A stretch of DNA of 64,000 bases from the NCBI RefSeq assembly GCF_013343295.1, contig NZ_CP049074.1, positions 2,027,501-2,091,500 on the forward strand. Reading direction: 5' to 3'. Under the pieces are notes generated by a model. That model worked only from the letters and a program-made list of their open reading frames with translations. It was not told the DNA's origin and searched no databases. Within the stretch, counting starts at the first letter, position 1. Each line of letters starts with the position of its first letter. This document shows positions 25,410 to 35,461 of the stretch, piece by piece. The position numbers were made by a program, and so were the translations under genes. Origin of the DNA: Metallosphaera tengchongensis. GTDB lineage: Archaea; Thermoproteota; Thermoprotei_A; Sulfolobales; Sulfolobaceae.

Positions 25410-27008
25410 CTAAGGTTCCACAAAGTTCTCGTGGAGGATTTGGTAATAGGACGTGGTGTTATGTACCACGAAGTAGAGGGGAATCGCCTCCACGTAGCCG
25501 AATCCGCCATCCACGATAACTGTCTGACCGACTACCAGGGGAGTGTCTATGACCAAGTCCTGTCCAGTCGGATAGAGGTTCACCACCTTACCCGTAGATG
25601 CGTTGATGACCTGGATGTACTGGAAGTCGGGGTTCAAGACGTAACCGTCCACATACGTAGGGCCTATGAGCCCCGGTGCCAGCTTCACTAGACTATCGTT
25701 CCAGATAAGCCTCCCGTTACTCAAGTTGAGTGCCATTATTAGGCCATCCTTTCTATCGTTTACCATGACGATACCGTGGACTATGGCTGGGCTCTCTCCG
25801 TTGTTTGCCCCCGTTGGGACAGCGTACCCTGAGACGTTTCTCACCCAGATAATCCTCCCGTTGGTAGCGTTCAAGGATACCACGATTTCCCTGGCCAACG
25901 TCTCATTCGGTAGAATACCGTGGCGTATAGGATAACCTGAGATGAACCCGTCCACGACGTAGTCTCCTGAAACAGCCATTACTGCGTCTCCAGGACCAGA
26001 ATCGTAAGTGAAGGGCAAGTATGTTCTCCAGACCACCTTTCCATTGGTACTTACCCCCACAATGCTTGAGACGTTTACGGGGTAGGATGAAGAAAACCCA
26101 GCTACTATAATTGGACTAGTCAAGTTGACGTAGTCCAGGCTCGCCATATTTGCTGTCCCGAACGGACCCAACTTCCACTCCAGCTTTCCGGTCGTGGCAT
26201 TCAGGGCGTAAATGAACCCATCACCGTCATCGAAGTATATCGTCCCGTTAAGTATGAGCGGGGTAGGCATGACCTGGGACTTGGTCACGAAGAACCAGAT
26301 AGGTCTTCCGTCGGAAGCGTTTAGGGCCATGAGCCCTGAGAGGCCGGTGAACTGCCCCCTATGACCCCCTCCGTATGCGTTCAACAACCCCTGACCGTAG
26401 GTGAAGAACGCCCCTCCTAGACCCACGTAGACAATATCGTGGTATATGAGGGGTTGGGACATTAATGTACTTGGGATCATGTCGATGAACACCGGCTTTC
26501 CGTTCTCTGCGTCAATGGCGTAGAGGAAACCGTCGGAAGCAGCTATGTACACCATCCCGTTGGCGTAAGAGGGAGGGACGGCGTCTCCCATCATCTGGAC
26601 GTAACCTTCCCTGAACTGTGGGGTGTAGTCCTTAATCAAGTTCACCCAACCGCTGATGTTTCCTAGCTGGAAAGCTGGCATCTCCTGCTGGAAGACCCAG
26701 CTCACGTTTAACTCCCCAGGTATTGACGGGACCCTGTTGGTGGAATTGTCAAAAAGCGTCCAAGACCCGTTGGTAAGACCAGGTGAGTTCTCTTGGAAAT
26801 AGGTAACGCAGACAGGAAACCCATCAACCGTGTAAAGGGAGGAAGGAGACGACTGGACCTTGTAGAGCAAGACCGACGGGGAGCGTCCCTGCACCCCGTT
26901 TGAGTTAACGTGGGAGGTGAAGTACAAAAAACCCACTGCAGTCCCGATCCCTAACCCAACAATTAAGGCTATTACGACGCCTAACCAATTTCTTAACTGC
27001 ATGGACAT
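25410..27008 (-). CDS. Membrane-anchored PQQ-type beta-propeller protein
   Basis: The protein has 532 residues. An N-terminal signal anchor (LGVVIALIVGLGIGTAVGFLYF) is followed by repeats ending in the PQQ-enzyme consensus: GFLYAIDAENGKPVF, GLMALNASDGRPIW, FIYALNATTGKLEW, VVSLNATNGRIIW, LIMALNLSNGRLIW, YIQVINASTGKVV. These are blades of a seven- or eight-bladed propeller like that of alcohol dehydrogenases or BamB. I see no clear catalytic Asp or PQQ-binding Cys pair, so it could be a dehydrogenase or a structural/binding protein of the cell surface. Many N-x-S/T sites suggest glycosylation. The TATA-like CTTATAAAT lies about 22 nt upstream. Confidence 0.82.
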   Translation of the reverse strand: MSMQLRNWLGVVIALIVGLGIGTAVGFLYFTSHVNSNGVQGRSPSVLLYKVQSSPSSLYTVDGFPVCVTYFQENSPGLTNGSWTLFDNSTNRVPSIPGELNVSWVFQQEMPAFQLGNISGWVNLIKDYTPQFREGYVQMMGDAVPPSYANGMVYIAASDGFLYAIDAENGKPVFIDMIPSTLMSQPLIYHDIVYVGLGGAFFTYGQGLLNAYGGGHRGQFTGLSGLMALNASDGRPIWFFVTKSQVMPTPLILNGTIYFDDGDGFIYALNATTGKLEWKLGPFGTANMASLDYVNLTSPIIVAGFSSSYPVNVSSIVGVSTNGKVVWRTYLPFTYDSGPGDAVMAVSGDYVVDGFISGYPIRHGILPNETLAREIVVSLNATNGRIIWVRNVSGYAVPTGANNGESPAIVHGIVMVNDRKDGLIMALNLSNGRLIWNDSLVKLAPGLIGPTYVDGYVLNPDFQYIQVINASTGKVVNLYPTGQDLVIDTPLVVGQTVIVDGGFGYVEAIPLYFVVHNTTSYYQILHENFVEP

Positions 27009-27611
27009 TTAATGTAACTAACAATTTATAAGATTTTCTCGTGTTAATTAAATTTTTATTAAATTATCATGCAGAGGTGTTCTGTAGAAGTTGGAGAGGA
27101 ACTAGTGGGGTTAAGCGCTTTGAGAGCTGGGCCCAACTCTCAAGGTCATCGACGGGTAAAACGTCATCCCCCAGGTCTAGGACGAGGCTTACAGACCGTT
27201 CTGACTCCTCAGGGTGAGGTCTGCATTCCCTCTCTGACCCTAGCGAAAGATAGATGTCCTCTCCAGTGCTAGACAGTCTCGATCATCTCTCATGACCTTG
27301 AGGAAACCCTTATGAGGGCTACCTTAAGCAGAGATGGGGCAGTACCGTATGGACCCTAAAACACGGAAGGGGCTAAAACCTGGGGGTAGCCTTCGACGTT
27401 GCCGTGAATTTTCTATTACTAATTTCTGTTTATTTAAACTCCACCATATTCCTTTCCTATTGTTTGTTAGAAAATAATCAAACTTTCCCTGGACTTAGTA
27501 GTACTCAGTATGAAGATTTGCTAAAAACTTAATCTTATTTTTAGATATTTTTAACCTAGAATAGGGCTAATATTTTTTAATAATTTAGAGAATCCCATCA
27601 TCGAGAAAAAA
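27009..27611 (+). other. Divergent intergenic region between the PQQ propeller and amt genes
   Basis: This is about 600 bp with no credible gene. The ends hold the divergent promoters: a TATA-like stretch at 27025-27037 for the minus-strand gene, and ATATTTTTTAATAATTTA at 27571-27588 for amt. The middle shows no clear repeats. Confidence 0.5.
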
Positions 27612-29078
27612 ATGAAAAGGATATATGTGTTACTCCTAATCCCCCTTTTTATGGGCTTCATAGCCCTAGGTTCGACCAACTCCACTCTTCAACAACTAAA
27701 TCAGAGCATAGCTGCGCTGTCCAACCACACTGCTGACTACCCTGCGGTCTCTGTCCCCTCCTGGCTTGACACTGGAAGCAACGCGTGGATGTTGACCGCA
27801 GCGACCTTCGTGGGTCTCCAGAGCGTCCCTGGTGTGGCGCTCTATTACGCTGGGCTTTCCAAAAAGAAGTACGCTATAAACAGCGCCATGATGGTGTTCT
27901 ACGCGTTCGCCGCGGTGTTGGTAATATGGATGATTGCTGGGTACAACTTCGGGTTCGGGAAGCCCCTCCTGGAGATAAACGGTTTCGGGATATTGGGTTC
28001 CCCCACACCTGCAACTGCAGGACTGTATGAGGGATCCCAGACCATATACGGGCCAGGGAACGTTCCGTTGGACATCCCGACCTCCACGTATATATTCTTC
28101 CAGTTCGTGTTCGCTGCCATAACTCCTGTGCTGTTGGCTGGCGGTGTCCTGGAGAGGATGAACTTCAAGGCTTGGATGGTCTTCGTGCCCCTCTGGTCCC
28201 TCCTAGTGTACAGCCCCGTAGCCTATTGGCTATTTGCAGGAGGGTGGTTGAACCAGCTGGGCGCAGTTGACTTCTCTGGCGGTTACGTCATCCACGTTGA
28301 CGCCGGTGTCGGAGCGTTAGCTGCGGCCCTCGCCGTGGGACCGAGGATGGCGTCCGAGAGGAAGCTAGAGGCGCACAGTTTACCCCTAATACTAGCCGGT
28401 GCTGGCCTCATATGGTTGGGGTGGGACGGTTTCAACGGTGGAGACCCAGGAGGGTCCACCATAGACGCGGCGATCGCTGTGTTAAATACCAACATTGCGA
28501 CAGCAGTAAGTGCCATAACCTGGATGTTAATGGATATGAAGTTCTTTGGTAAGCCCTCCTTGGTGGGAGCTACTTCCGGAGCCATAACTGGTCTGGTAGC
28601 CATAACCCCAGCGGCTGGTTACATAAACGGGTTCTACGCGATGTTGATAGGGATAGCTTCAGGATCCCTCCCCTGGTTAGCCCTGTATAAACTAGAGCCT
28701 AAGTTCAGGATAGATGACAGTCTAGGCGTGTTCTCCACCCACGGTATAGCTGGGATCGTAGGGGGTATACTGACAGGTGTGTTTGCAGACCCCAACGTGA
28801 CAAAGTACGTGGACCCTGCGTTGGTAGGAGCTCTATACGGTAACATAGCGCAAGTGGGCATACAGGCCCTGGGAGCAGCGGTGGTGTTCGTCTACGACTT
28901 CGCAATAACGTACGGTCTTCTCAAGGCAATAGGGCTGTTCATACCTCTTAGGGCACCTCCGGAGACCTTGAACGTAGGAGACTACGCAATGCACGGAGAG
29001 GTAGCTTACTTAGAGACCACCACAGGAGGAGAGGAGACAAAGAAGGCGGAGGCTGAAGAGAAGAAGAAAGAGGAGTGA
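27612..29078 (+). CDS. amt: Ammonium channel/transporter, Amt family
   Basis: The protein has 488 residues with an N-terminal signal sequence and 11 predicted helices. Family motifs are [60 protein letters not shown] (first pore His) and [19 protein letters not shown] (second pore His). The C-terminal cytosolic tail keeps the conserved GEVAYLE region and ends in a Glu/Lys-rich stretch (EEKKKEE). It conducts ammonium/ammonia as a trimer. No glnK/PII gene is adjacent, so PII control is not evident. The start follows GAGAAAAAA with little SD character. Confidence 0.94.
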   Translation: MKRIYVLLLIPLFMGFIALGSTNSTLQQLNQSIAALSNHTADYPAVSVPSWLDTGSNAWMLTAATFVGLQSVPGVALYYAGLSKKKYAINSAMMVFYAFAAVLVIWMIAGYNFGFGKPLLEINGFGILGSPTPATAGLYEGSQTIYGPGNVPLDIPTSTYIFFQFVFAAITPVLLAGGVLERMNFKAWMVFVPLWSLLVYSPVAYWLFAGGWLNQLGAVDFSGGYVIHVDAGVGALAAALAVGPRMASERKLEAHSLPLILAGAGLIWLGWDGFNGGDPGGSTIDAAIAVLNTNIATAVSAITWMLMDMKFFGKPSLVGATSGAITGLVAITPAAGYINGFYAMLIGIASGSLPWLALYKLEPKFRIDDSLGVFSTHGIAGIVGGILTGVFADPNVTKYVDPALVGALYGNIAQVGIQALGAAVVFVYDFAITYGLLKAIGLFIPLRAPPETLNVGDYAMHGEVAYLETTTGGEETKKAEAEEKKKEE

Positions 29079-29472
29079 AACTTTAATTTCCTCGCTATTT
29101 TTGACCGTTTTTTTGGAATTTCGTTTTTGGCGTAGTTGCTGTTTAACGCTCTCTTGCCAACCAGTGAAGGTTCCCCTACACGAGGTTCCCATGTATTGTG
29201 AGAGGAAACCACATACCAGTGAATGTAAAGTTTTTAGGAGTTAACCCGCACATCTCAAGTTACCTTACTCCCTTTCGGGATAAACACCCTCTTCACTCCT
29301 ACCCTTACCAGGACGTCCACATAATATTATAGTCCGCGTAAGGACTCCGTTAAAGATGAGGAAAGCTTAGCCCTTCTAGGAAAGAAATTTGGGATCTCCA
29401 ACCTTCATAAATACAAGGAGGTTCTGGGACTGTGGAGCCGACGTGGGAGTAAAAGCCATATTAGTAACTAAT
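29079..29472 (+). other. Intergenic region after amt
   Basis: This holds a T-rich run just after the amt stop (GCTATTTTTGACCGTTTTTTTGG, 29094-29116) that could terminate transcription. Nothing else is recognised before the broken ATPase. Confidence 0.4.
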
Positions 29473-29913
29473 ATGGGTATATGTAAAACCTTTGATCCCT
29501 ACCCCAAGTCCAGCAGGGAGGAATTCTTTGATAATGAAGAAGTCTTAGACAACGTGGAGAAACTATTGGAAGGTAAGTTCTGGCCCTTGATAATAGGCCC
29601 TAAGAGGACTGGGAAGACCTCAATCCTTAAAATAGTAAGTAAAGAGCTCAATGGAGTCTACGTTGACGCTACCGGGATAAACTCCCTTAGGACACTAGCG
29701 AACGAGCTGGTCGACTCACTCAGTTTTAGAGTCCTGGTTGACCTGAGGATATTGAAGGTTGAGGTTACCAAGAGACCAGTCAAGGGGTTACAGACTATTC
29801 TGAGCAAACTTGGAGGATGGATCATATTAATAGATGAGGTGCAGAACATAGTCTCACCCTGGTTTATCTCATTCCTTTCCAGCGCATATGGGTCTTTATG
29901 TACCTGTTGCTGA
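29473..29913 (+). pseudogene. Truncated archaeal AAA ATPase
   Basis: About 147 residues are readable from ATG 29473 (MGICKTFDPYPKSSREEFFD). Walker A is IIGPKRTGKTSILK and Walker B is GWIILIDEVQNIV. The frame then ends abruptly with SSAYGSLCTCC at a stop, whereas family members run to about 350 residues with sensor, winged-helix and C-terminal domains. A type B transposon hairpin follows 105 bp later (30019), so loss by transposon-related rearrangement is plausible. Probably non-functional. Confidence 0.72.
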
Positions 29914-30018
29914 ACTTCTGGAAAGGTAGAGACTACGATAGTCCTTATGAAGGGCGCGATGAAGCAGTCTAAGAGAGGACCAAGAGGTCTGTTACTTTTA
30001 CCACTCTAACTGTCCAGA

Positions 30019-30060
30019 GGACTTCATCCCCGCATTGAAAGGCGAGGTTTTCTTTTTCTT
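30019..30060 (+). repeat. IS605-like right-end hairpin motif (type B variant)
   Basis: GGACTTCATCCCCGCATTGAAAGGCGAGG followed by a T-rich run TTTTCTTTTTCTTTT. It sits between the broken ATPase and the convergent thermopsin gene. The hairpin plus T-run could also serve as terminator for both. Confidence 0.5.
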
Positions 30061-30115
30061 TTATAAAAATTAAGATATGAAATTTTATGAATATTCCTAC
30101 AAAAAATCTTACTTT

Positions 30116-32140
30116 CTATCTTCTCCTTCTCCGACGCAAGAACCTTACTCCTAGGGCGATTATCACCACTATTATCACTAGGAAGACTGATCCTGCTGCA
30201 TCTGAACCTGACGAAGACTGTGATGACGGCGGTGAGGAGGTGGTGCTAGAGGTCTTCTGAGTGGTGGAGGAAGACTGAGTTCTGCTGCTGGAAGTGGTAT
30301 TCGTTGAGGTTGTCGTTGTCTTTGTTGTCGTAGTATTCGTGGTGGTGGTCTTCGTGGTAGTAGTATTCGTAGTGCTAGTCTTTGTTGTCGTAGTATTCGT
30401 GGTGGTATTATTTGAAACCTTGACACTCTTATGCCCGCTTACATTCTGTGGAACAGCATAAGAATAGTCTGGTTGGCCCACTGATAATGAGGCCAAACCG
30501 TCTCCTAGATATGTTACATGGACGTTAGTGGTAGCCTCTGCTGTGTCACCGCCGAAGGTGTAGTATGAAGGGAACGGTACATAGGTATTTGTTGAAATAT
30601 TATAGTAAAGCAGGCCTATTTCCGCATTCAAGCTCTGAAACTGGGTTACCTCACCGTTTCCACCTCCTCCAAACACAAGTTCAGCATCGTAGTAATGACC
30701 AACTGTGGAGTTTATGCCCGCAGGAGTATATGTATATCCTGACACAGCAAAACCCGCAGCCTCCACAGATGGATCGTGTATCATGATTGTGTCAAACGTA
30801 TATGGGGTGGGATTGGCTATGGAGGATCCGTTCTGTAGAACTGTGATTATCATCTTTATCTGGACACCTTGACCTTGAATAACGGTTTCATTCATCCCGA
30901 GGATAAAAGAGAAGGGCAGCTTGTAGTTTAACAATGGCAGATTTAAGTAATTTTCATAATAATAGTGTTGGTCAACATATCCATTGGGAGAGGTTATGCT
31001 TGTGTTTGAGAGTGTTGCACCATCCCCAGAAATATTAAGGACGCTATCTAATAATCCAACTAAGGACTCATTGGTGAGGAACAAAAGGACGTTCTGGGGC
31101 CAATAAACCTGTATCCCGTTGTTCGAGTCTACAACCACAAGTACTAGGTTGAGCTGAAGAGAAGCCATATATGGGTTTGATAAATTCGCAATAAATGCAG
31201 CCGTGGAGTTATACGCTAAGATCGAAGTTATGTTGGCCTCACCCATCACGCTACTAGTTACTACATAATAAGGCGTTGGCGTACCACTCTGGTTTAACAC
31301 CCCATATGACGCCAGGCCTGTGGGGGCACCCTGTTTTCCAGATAATTCATGGTAAAGGTATGGGTTCACGTACTGAGGGTTGATATGGTACTCAAAATAA
31401 ACGAATGCGGGCGTGGGATGTGGATTAAGGATCCGAAGGTAATATATGCCCCTGTTCAAATCCTTAAAGGTGTAGTTATACGATACAAGGCTCAAGTTGG
31501 TTATGGTCACAGGTGGGGACTCAAATACCGTTGACTGACTTGTGAGATCGATTAGCTGATACACCACAGTCTGATTGGAGGCACCTAGCACAGTCAGGTT
31601 AAAAGGTGATCCGAGAGTGGCATAATGGAGGGGAATAGAAATGTCCCTATCAGCAGGGACTGTAACATACGCACCCGCATACTGTGTTCCATTAACTACC
31701 TGTAAGCTACTTGTCACATTAAGATATATATAGACATCAGCAGGTCCATTATAAGCGTACACCACTAGGTAATACGTCCCCTCAGTGAACAGCACCCCAT
31801 CTAAGTTAAGGGTACCGTTCTGTTCTGCTATACTGTTCCCGTTGATAATACCGGTAGAATTGAACTCGTTGAACTGCTGGGCCGTCATTATAGCCGTAGC
31901 AACGGAGATGTTACTTTCAGTAAAATAGACTCCAATAGTCGCATTGGGACTAGTGTTAGGCACTGTGAACTGATAAAAGAAGAAATAATTCGCTGGTATA
32001 GCCTCTGTGACGTTCTCAAAGTAGTGTATAGAATAGCTATTCTGTTGAGCCGTAACGGGGGTAACGTTTGTGGGTATACTAAGAAACTGGGTTGTCATGA
32101 AAAATACTAAAAGAATGGACAACCAACGATTATATTTCAT
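30116..32140 (-). CDS. Thermopsin-family (peptidase A5) secreted protein with Ser/Thr stalk and membrane anchor
   Basis: The protein has 674 residues. A signal peptide (LSILLVFFMTTQFLSIPTNV) and an N-terminal beta domain (residues 35-230, prepeptidase-like) are followed by the thermopsin domain: GAPTGLASYGVLNQSG, then GYVDQHYYYENYLNLP, GHYYDAELVFGGGGNGEV and YYTFGGDTAEATTNVHV. Residues 575-640 are a Thr/Ser/Asn repeat (TNTTTTKT units), probably a glycosylated stalk. A terminal helix (AGSVFLVIIVVIIALGVRFL) has a poly-Arg end. Thermopsins are acid proteases acting outside the cell at low pH. The TATA-like GATTTAAATA lies about 25 nt upstream. Many N-glycosylation sites. Confidence 0.85.
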   Translation of the reverse strand: MKYNRWLSILLVFFMTTQFLSIPTNVTPVTAQQNSYSIHYFENVTEAIPANYFFFYQFTVPNTSPNATIGVYFTESNISVATAIMTAQQFNEFNSTGIINGNSIAEQNGTLNLDGVLFTEGTYYLVVYAYNGPADVYIYLNVTSSLQVVNGTQYAGAYVTVPADRDISIPLHYATLGSPFNLTVLGASNQTVVYQLIDLTSQSTVFESPPVTITNLSLVSYNYTFKDLNRGIYYLRILNPHPTPAFVYFEYHINPQYVNPYLYHELSGKQGAPTGLASYGVLNQSGTPTPYYVVTSSVMGEANITSILAYNSTAAFIANLSNPYMASLQLNLVLVVVDSNNGIQVYWPQNVLLFLTNESLVGLLDSVLNISGDGATLSNTSITSPNGYVDQHYYYENYLNLPLLNYKLPFSFILGMNETVIQGQGVQIKMIITVLQNGSSIANPTPYTFDTIMIHDPSVEAAGFAVSGYTYTPAGINSTVGHYYDAELVFGGGGNGEVTQFQSLNAEIGLLYYNISTNTYVPFPSYYTFGGDTAEATTNVHVTYLGDGLASLSVGQPDYSYAVPQNVSGHKSVKVSNNTTTNTTTTKTSTTNTTTTKTTTTNTTTTKTTTTSTNTTSSSRTQSSSTTQKTSSTTSSPPSSQSSSGSDAAGSVFLVIIVVIIALGVRFLRRRRRR

Positions 32141-32768
32141 AGTATAATTGATTCAAAATCTATATTTAAATCTAATCTTTAAGAAGTTGAACACAACCAT
32201 AGATCTATTATCACGCCGTTCTCTCTAGGCCTTTCATGTTTGACTACTTTGGGAGAGTGACAAAGGAAAGGCGAATCTAACCCTTTAGGACGGGAGCAGG
32301 TCAGTGAAAACTATTCATAAAGAAACTTTTCCTAATATAATCTAGAAGGACTTAAACCTTCAACTTCTGCACGCTCAGTCAGGCTACGAAGACTTAGGGA
32401 AAATATTCCAAGGGATGAATCTAGAGCTCATGGTAACAGCCCAAGTATACGAAGCTGTGTGAGGGACGCCGATTAACTCCGCTATTTTGTGGTGTACTGT
32501 ACCTTACTCACGGTTCACTGTCCATCCCTTGCAGTTCTCCTGACCCACTCCCTAGATTAATGAGAGAGTTTCCGTCTTAACTCACTAATTGAAGGACAAA
32601 ATGTTTAGGGCTATCCCTCCTCCCGTCACTCCAGGTCTAATCCACCGGAGGCCGTCCAAACCTCGCCACTAATGACGCCCATAGGCAACGTAGTCATGAG
32701 AATAACAACTGTTCCGTCCAGGGACTTGGGCAACTAAAGCTTTATTCTTGTCATGAACAAAGTCCCCC
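32141..32768 (+). other. Gene-free region between thermopsin and MFS genes
   Basis: This is about 630 bp. The first 35 bp hold the thermopsin promoter (minus strand). I found no readable protein, hairpin family member or RNA gene in the rest. Confidence 0.5.
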
Positions 32769-33896
32769 GTGAGAAAAGAGATCTTCCTGGGGTGGTTTGG
32801 GACATTTCTGCAGTTATTAATAAGGTCGAGCTGGGGAGTGATCTCCGTTCCCTTAGCGACTGTCCTTCACCTCAACTCCCTGGGTATTGGCCTGATCGCA
32901 AGCGCCTTTTACCTGGGCTACGTCGTTACCTCCATCCCTTGGGGGGTGACCATTGACAGGTTCGGCCCAACCAAGGTTATCTCCTTGTCCTCCCTAGTCC
33001 TCCTCATCATCAACTTGTTGCTCTTCCTCAACCTAAGCTCCTTCACCTTAGTCTTCATAGCTTACCTCATGGAAGGGACGATAGCATCTGGGATATTCCC
33101 GTCGGCTATGAAGGTGGTGAGCTTGACTGAGAGCGGGTCGGGTCTGGTCTCATCCATAGCACTGTTGGACGGAGCCCTCCCGGTGACCATCCTCCTTCTT
33201 GGGGTTATCTCCCCTGTGCTCATCAAGGACTGGAGGTACCTCTTCCTCGCCCTCTCACTGGGATTCGCTATAGCCCTGATCCTTAGCTTAAGGGTTAAGG
33301 TGAATAACAGACCTATTGGGGTAAGACGGTCACTGACCATCCTGATGGACAGGAGGGTTGCCATAGCTACCGCAATGAGGTTTGGGGAGATGTGGTCCAC
33401 GTGGGGTACCATCACATGGATATTCCCTCTACTGGTCCTATACCGGCACGTATCTACCTCCCTTTCTGGCGTCTTCTTGCTCCTCTTCGGGCTTGGTCAA
33501 CTCCTGGGGATATTGGCCGTGGGCAGGTTGGTCAATGTGATGGGGGATAAGAAGGTCATCCTGATAAACCTACTCGGTTTTCTCCTCCTGACCGGTCTCG
33601 TGGCCGTCACGACGTCAACTATGCTCCTCATGGTTGAAGCGCTACCTCTGGGCGTATTCTCCTTCGCCTTCAGACCCCCTACAGACGCGTTAATAATAAA
33701 GGTTAGCGGTAACTTGAGAGCTGGGACCAGTATCGGTTTCACCAATTCAGTCTCCCAGGTCGCTACAATGGTTGTTCCCAGCTTCATAGGGCTAGTCCTC
33801 CTGGCCACTCACAGCTTTCCACTTTCCATGGTCAGTTTGGACTTAGGGTGCATCGTTTCAATCATCTGTCTATTTCTAATTTATGGAGGGGCATAG
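32769..33896 (+). CDS. MFS transporter, 12-helix type
   Basis: The protein has 375 residues with 12 hydrophobic segments. The loop 2-3 region is YVVTSIPWGVTIDRFGPTKVI, an MFS motif (G-x-x-x-D-R-x-G-x-K), and the symmetric loop 8-9 reads GRLVNVMGDKKVIL. It begins at GTG 32769. The ATG at 32753 is in another frame. The length is short for MFS but complete. Likely substrate classes are organic acids or drugs, which sequence alone does not decide. It is separated by 500 bp from the CoA-metabolism cluster, so I do not count it as part of it. Confidence 0.8.
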   Translation: MRKEIFLGWFGTFLQLLIRSSWGVISVPLATVLHLNSLGIGLIASAFYLGYVVTSIPWGVTIDRFGPTKVISLSSLVLLIINLLLFLNLSSFTLVFIAYLMEGTIASGIFPSAMKVVSLTESGSGLVSSIALLDGALPVTILLLGVISPVLIKDWRYLFLALSLGFAIALILSLRVKVNNRPIGVRRSLTILMDRRVAIATAMRFGEMWSTWGTITWIFPLLVLYRHVSTSLSGVFLLLFGLGQLLGILAVGRLVNVMGDKKVILINLLGFLLLTGLVAVTTSTMLLMVEALPLGVFSFAFRPPTDALIIKVSGNLRAGTSIGFTNSVSQVATMVVPSFIGLVLLATHSFPLSMVSLDLGCIVSIICLFLIYGGA

Positions 33897-34408
33897 AAAA
33901 TAATATACGATGGGATATTTATACAAATAAAAGTTGAATCCATGAAAGGTTAATAACTATCTCCTCATCGAGATGAATAACATATTATCACACGGATATA
34001 GTTATTTAAAATTAATCAGAACTATTTAAATTAAGACCTATTTAGATGAATATTTTTAAACATTTTTTCTGTATCCTCAAATATTTTTATAAGACCTAGG
34101 AGAGCGTGTTGATACGATGGTGATCCTTAACATGGGTAGAGTTACACATGGATAGACTGGCAGGGAAGGTTTTCCTGCTTTAACCTGGTTACGCTCCGGA
34201 TCATCGCAACAAGGAAACCGATTTCATTGCTTCTTGCAGATACCTTCACGTGCAGTAAGTTGGTTCCATCAAAATTAGGAAACCTAGGAGCCGGTTTATT
34301 ACTTTTTCCCATCAGTATAGGGTCAGGGTTAACGTCTGCGTGGTAGTTCCTTCATACGTAGAGAATGCTCTGTCTAGAATAGTTTATAATTTTCATTACT
34401 TAATAGAG
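33897..34408 (+). other. AT-rich promoter region ahead of the CoA-metabolism cluster
   Basis: This is a strongly AT-rich stretch (33897-34090) followed by unassigned DNA. At 34380-34388 the TATA-like AGTTTATAA lies about 25 nt before ATG 34409, giving a leaderless transcript for the MaoC gene. Confidence 0.5.
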
Positions 34409-35461
34409 ATGGGTGACATTGTGGTATTTGGAGCCTTCGGTCCCTTTTTTGAGGACTTTGAAATAGGAATGAAAATCAAACACAGGCCTTGCCGTACTGT
34501 CTCTCAGTACGATAACGTGCTGTGGTCTGCGCTAACCTTGGACTATACTCCCCTATACCTAGACGAGACCTACGCGTCCCTGACTAGCACGGGGAGGATC
34601 TCAATAAATCCTAGATTCGTTCACTCCCTGGTGGTTGGTCTCTCCACTAGGGACACGAGCCTAAACACTATGGCGTTCCTTGGGGTAGACTACGAAAAGC
34701 TACACGCACCTGTCTTCCCTGGGGATACCCTATGCGTGGAATCGGAGGTTGTGACCAAAAGGGAGTCTAAGAGACCCAACGTCGGCGTAGTTAGCTGGGT
34801 AGTTAGGGCTTTCAATCAGAAGGGAGAGATTGTGTACGAGACCAAGAGGAGCAACCTCATTTACAAAAGGCAGGAGTCCCCCTGGATAAAGTACCTAGAG
34901 GCCAGAGACCTTGTAACCAAAAATAGGGAAAATAAGGACTACAGGAGAGACCCCATAGCCTCTCAGGAGCTGTCTCCTTCCCATCCAGGTTGGTGGGGGA
35001 GGTTCCTAGAGGACTTCTCCCCTGGTCAGGTCATGATACACAGAATTGGTAGGACAGTCTATCAATACGATAATCTGTTGAGCACTGTTGTCTCCATGAA
35101 CGTGGCAACTCTACATTTCGACAGCGAGTACATGCTCTTTCACGAATACGGCGAACCCGTAGTACAGGGACCCCTCGTCGTGGGGATAGCGTGCGGAATT
35201 TCCTCCACGGAACTTGGAGTAAACTTGGCTAGGGACCTAGGCATCAGGGAACTTAAGCTCACTTCCCCCGTCTTCGATGGTGACACACTCCACGCCAAGA
35301 CTGAAATATTGGGCGCGGAACCTCTGGAGACCACGGGAATAGTCAGGGCGAAGACCACCGTATTCAAGGACAACTTCTCCAAGGAAGTTGGAAGTTTTGT
35401 GAGGGAACTCGAGATTTACAGAAAGGGATTTTCCCCTTGGGTGAAAATATGGAAAGAGTGA
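34409..35461 (+). CDS. Double-hotdog MaoC-like hydratase (mesaconyl-/itaconyl-CoA hydratase-like)
   Basis: The protein has about 350 residues from ATG 34409. The frame extends upstream to 34340, but that part contains the TATA box. There are two homologous hotdog halves: FFEDFEIGMKIKHRPCRTVS...ALTLDYTPLYLD (residues 10-60) and FLEDFSPGQVMIHRIGRTVY...VSMNVATLHFD (residues 200-250). Each ends in a P-V-F-x-G-D-T-L segment. This layout is found in mesaconyl-CoA hydratase and related dehydratases of C5 CoA esters. In the MaoC consensus D...H...L the first half shows DYTPLYLD and the second NVATLHFD, so perhaps only one half is catalytic. First gene of the cluster; its stop overlaps the CoA-transferase start. 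Confidence 0.78.
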   Translation: MGDIVVFGAFGPFFEDFEIGMKIKHRPCRTVSQYDNVLWSALTLDYTPLYLDETYASLTSTGRISINPRFVHSLVVGLSTRDTSLNTMAFLGVDYEKLHAPVFPGDTLCVESEVVTKRESKRPNVGVVSWVVRAFNQKGEIVYETKRSNLIYKRQESPWIKYLEARDLVTKNRENKDYRRDPIASQELSPSHPGWWGRFLEDFSPGQVMIHRIGRTVYQYDNLLSTVVSMNVATLHFDSEYMLFHEYGEPVVQGPLVVGIACGISSTELGVNLARDLGIRELKLTSPVFDGDTLHAKTEILGAEPLETTGIVRAKTTVFKDNFSKEVGSFVRELEIYRKGFSPWVKIWKE